The notes under the pieces are model-generated. The model saw nothing but the letters and a program-made list of their open reading frames with translations. It made no database searches and was not told the origin of the DNA. The translations under genes and the position numbers were made by a program. From the NCBI GenBank assembly GCA_023424865.1, contig JAFADM010000372.1, forward strand, positions 1 through 23,866: DNA of 23,866 nt. The letters run 5' to 3'. Numbering within the stretch: position 1 is the stretch's first letter; each line of letters begins with the position of its first letter. This stretch comes from Bacillota bacterium. Lineage in GTDB: Bacteria; Bacillota_A; Clostridia; DSM-8532. Below are positions 23,839-23,866 of the stretch, one piece after another.

Positions 23839-23866
23839 CTAGAGGAAATCCGGGACAGGGTCCAAA
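23839..23866 (-). CDS. Possible 3' end of an upstream gene (partial)
   Basis: Reading the minus strand from the right edge, one frame gives LDPVPDFL and a TAG at 23841-23839, followed by the ribosome site of the ZorA-like gene. The short spacing suggests an operon partner continuing off the right edge. Only eight codons are visible, so the product cannot be named and the frame may be chance. Confidence 0.3.

Overview
The window reads as a chromosomal segment of a spore-forming, low-to-moderate GC Firmicute of the class Clostridia. The reasons are a near-textbook SigH, a ZapA / one-TM membrane protein / peptidase-U32 cluster, a glutaminyl-tRNA synthetase, strong GGAGG-type ribosome binding sites with several GTG and TTG starts, carbohydrate ABC systems of the LplA/LplB/YtcP type, and a Spo0A-box match. 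I cannot name the species. No rRNA, tRNA, insertion sequence, prophage or CRISPR array is visible.

Layout from left to right. (1) 1-1317: the C-terminal part of a sugar-binding protein and its terminator, ending an operon that lies off the left edge. (2) 3156-1393 on the minus strand: a PadR repressor gene overlapping a divergent SEDS (FtsW/RodA-like) membrane protein with an N-terminal permease-prefix (HAAS) domain. The promoter carries a perfect 12-bp inverted repeat that looks like the operator. (3) 7459-3199 on the minus strand: argC, argB and glnS. argC has a promoter overlapped by a near-consensus ARG box, an unusual phased repeat of about 25 bp fills the argC-argB gap, and glnS has its own predicted promoter and a strong leader hairpin. 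(4) 7613-8827: a monocistronic MsmX/UgpC-type ATPase, probably the shared motor for the ATPase-less sugar transporters at both ends of the window. (5) 8829-10897: a structured non-coding stretch, a P-loop/Asp23-domain fusion protein and sigH, then a non-coding region with an inverted repeat, an 8-codon minigene with a perfect Shine-Dalgarno and a Spo0A-box match. (6) 10898-15442: bacteriohemerythrin, then zapA, a one-TM protein, a U32-family protein and dUTPase as a tight cluster. (7) 15459-21772: a membrane-bound AraC-type regulator, two CUT1 permeases and a lipoprotein binding protein, a complete oligosaccharide uptake locus apart from the ATPase. (8) 23866-21776 on the minus strand: an overlapping MotA/TolQ/ExbB-like plus MotB/OmpA-like pair resembling the ZorA/ZorB motor of Zorya anti-phage systems. 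A terminator follows it, so any partner genes must lie upstream, beyond the right edge.

Most of the window is housekeeping and carbohydrate uptake. The best leads for something new are the ZorAB-like pair without ZorC/ZorD downstream, the phased TGCA repeat between argC and argB, the HAAS-SEDS/PadR module, and the minigene/0A-box region after sigH.
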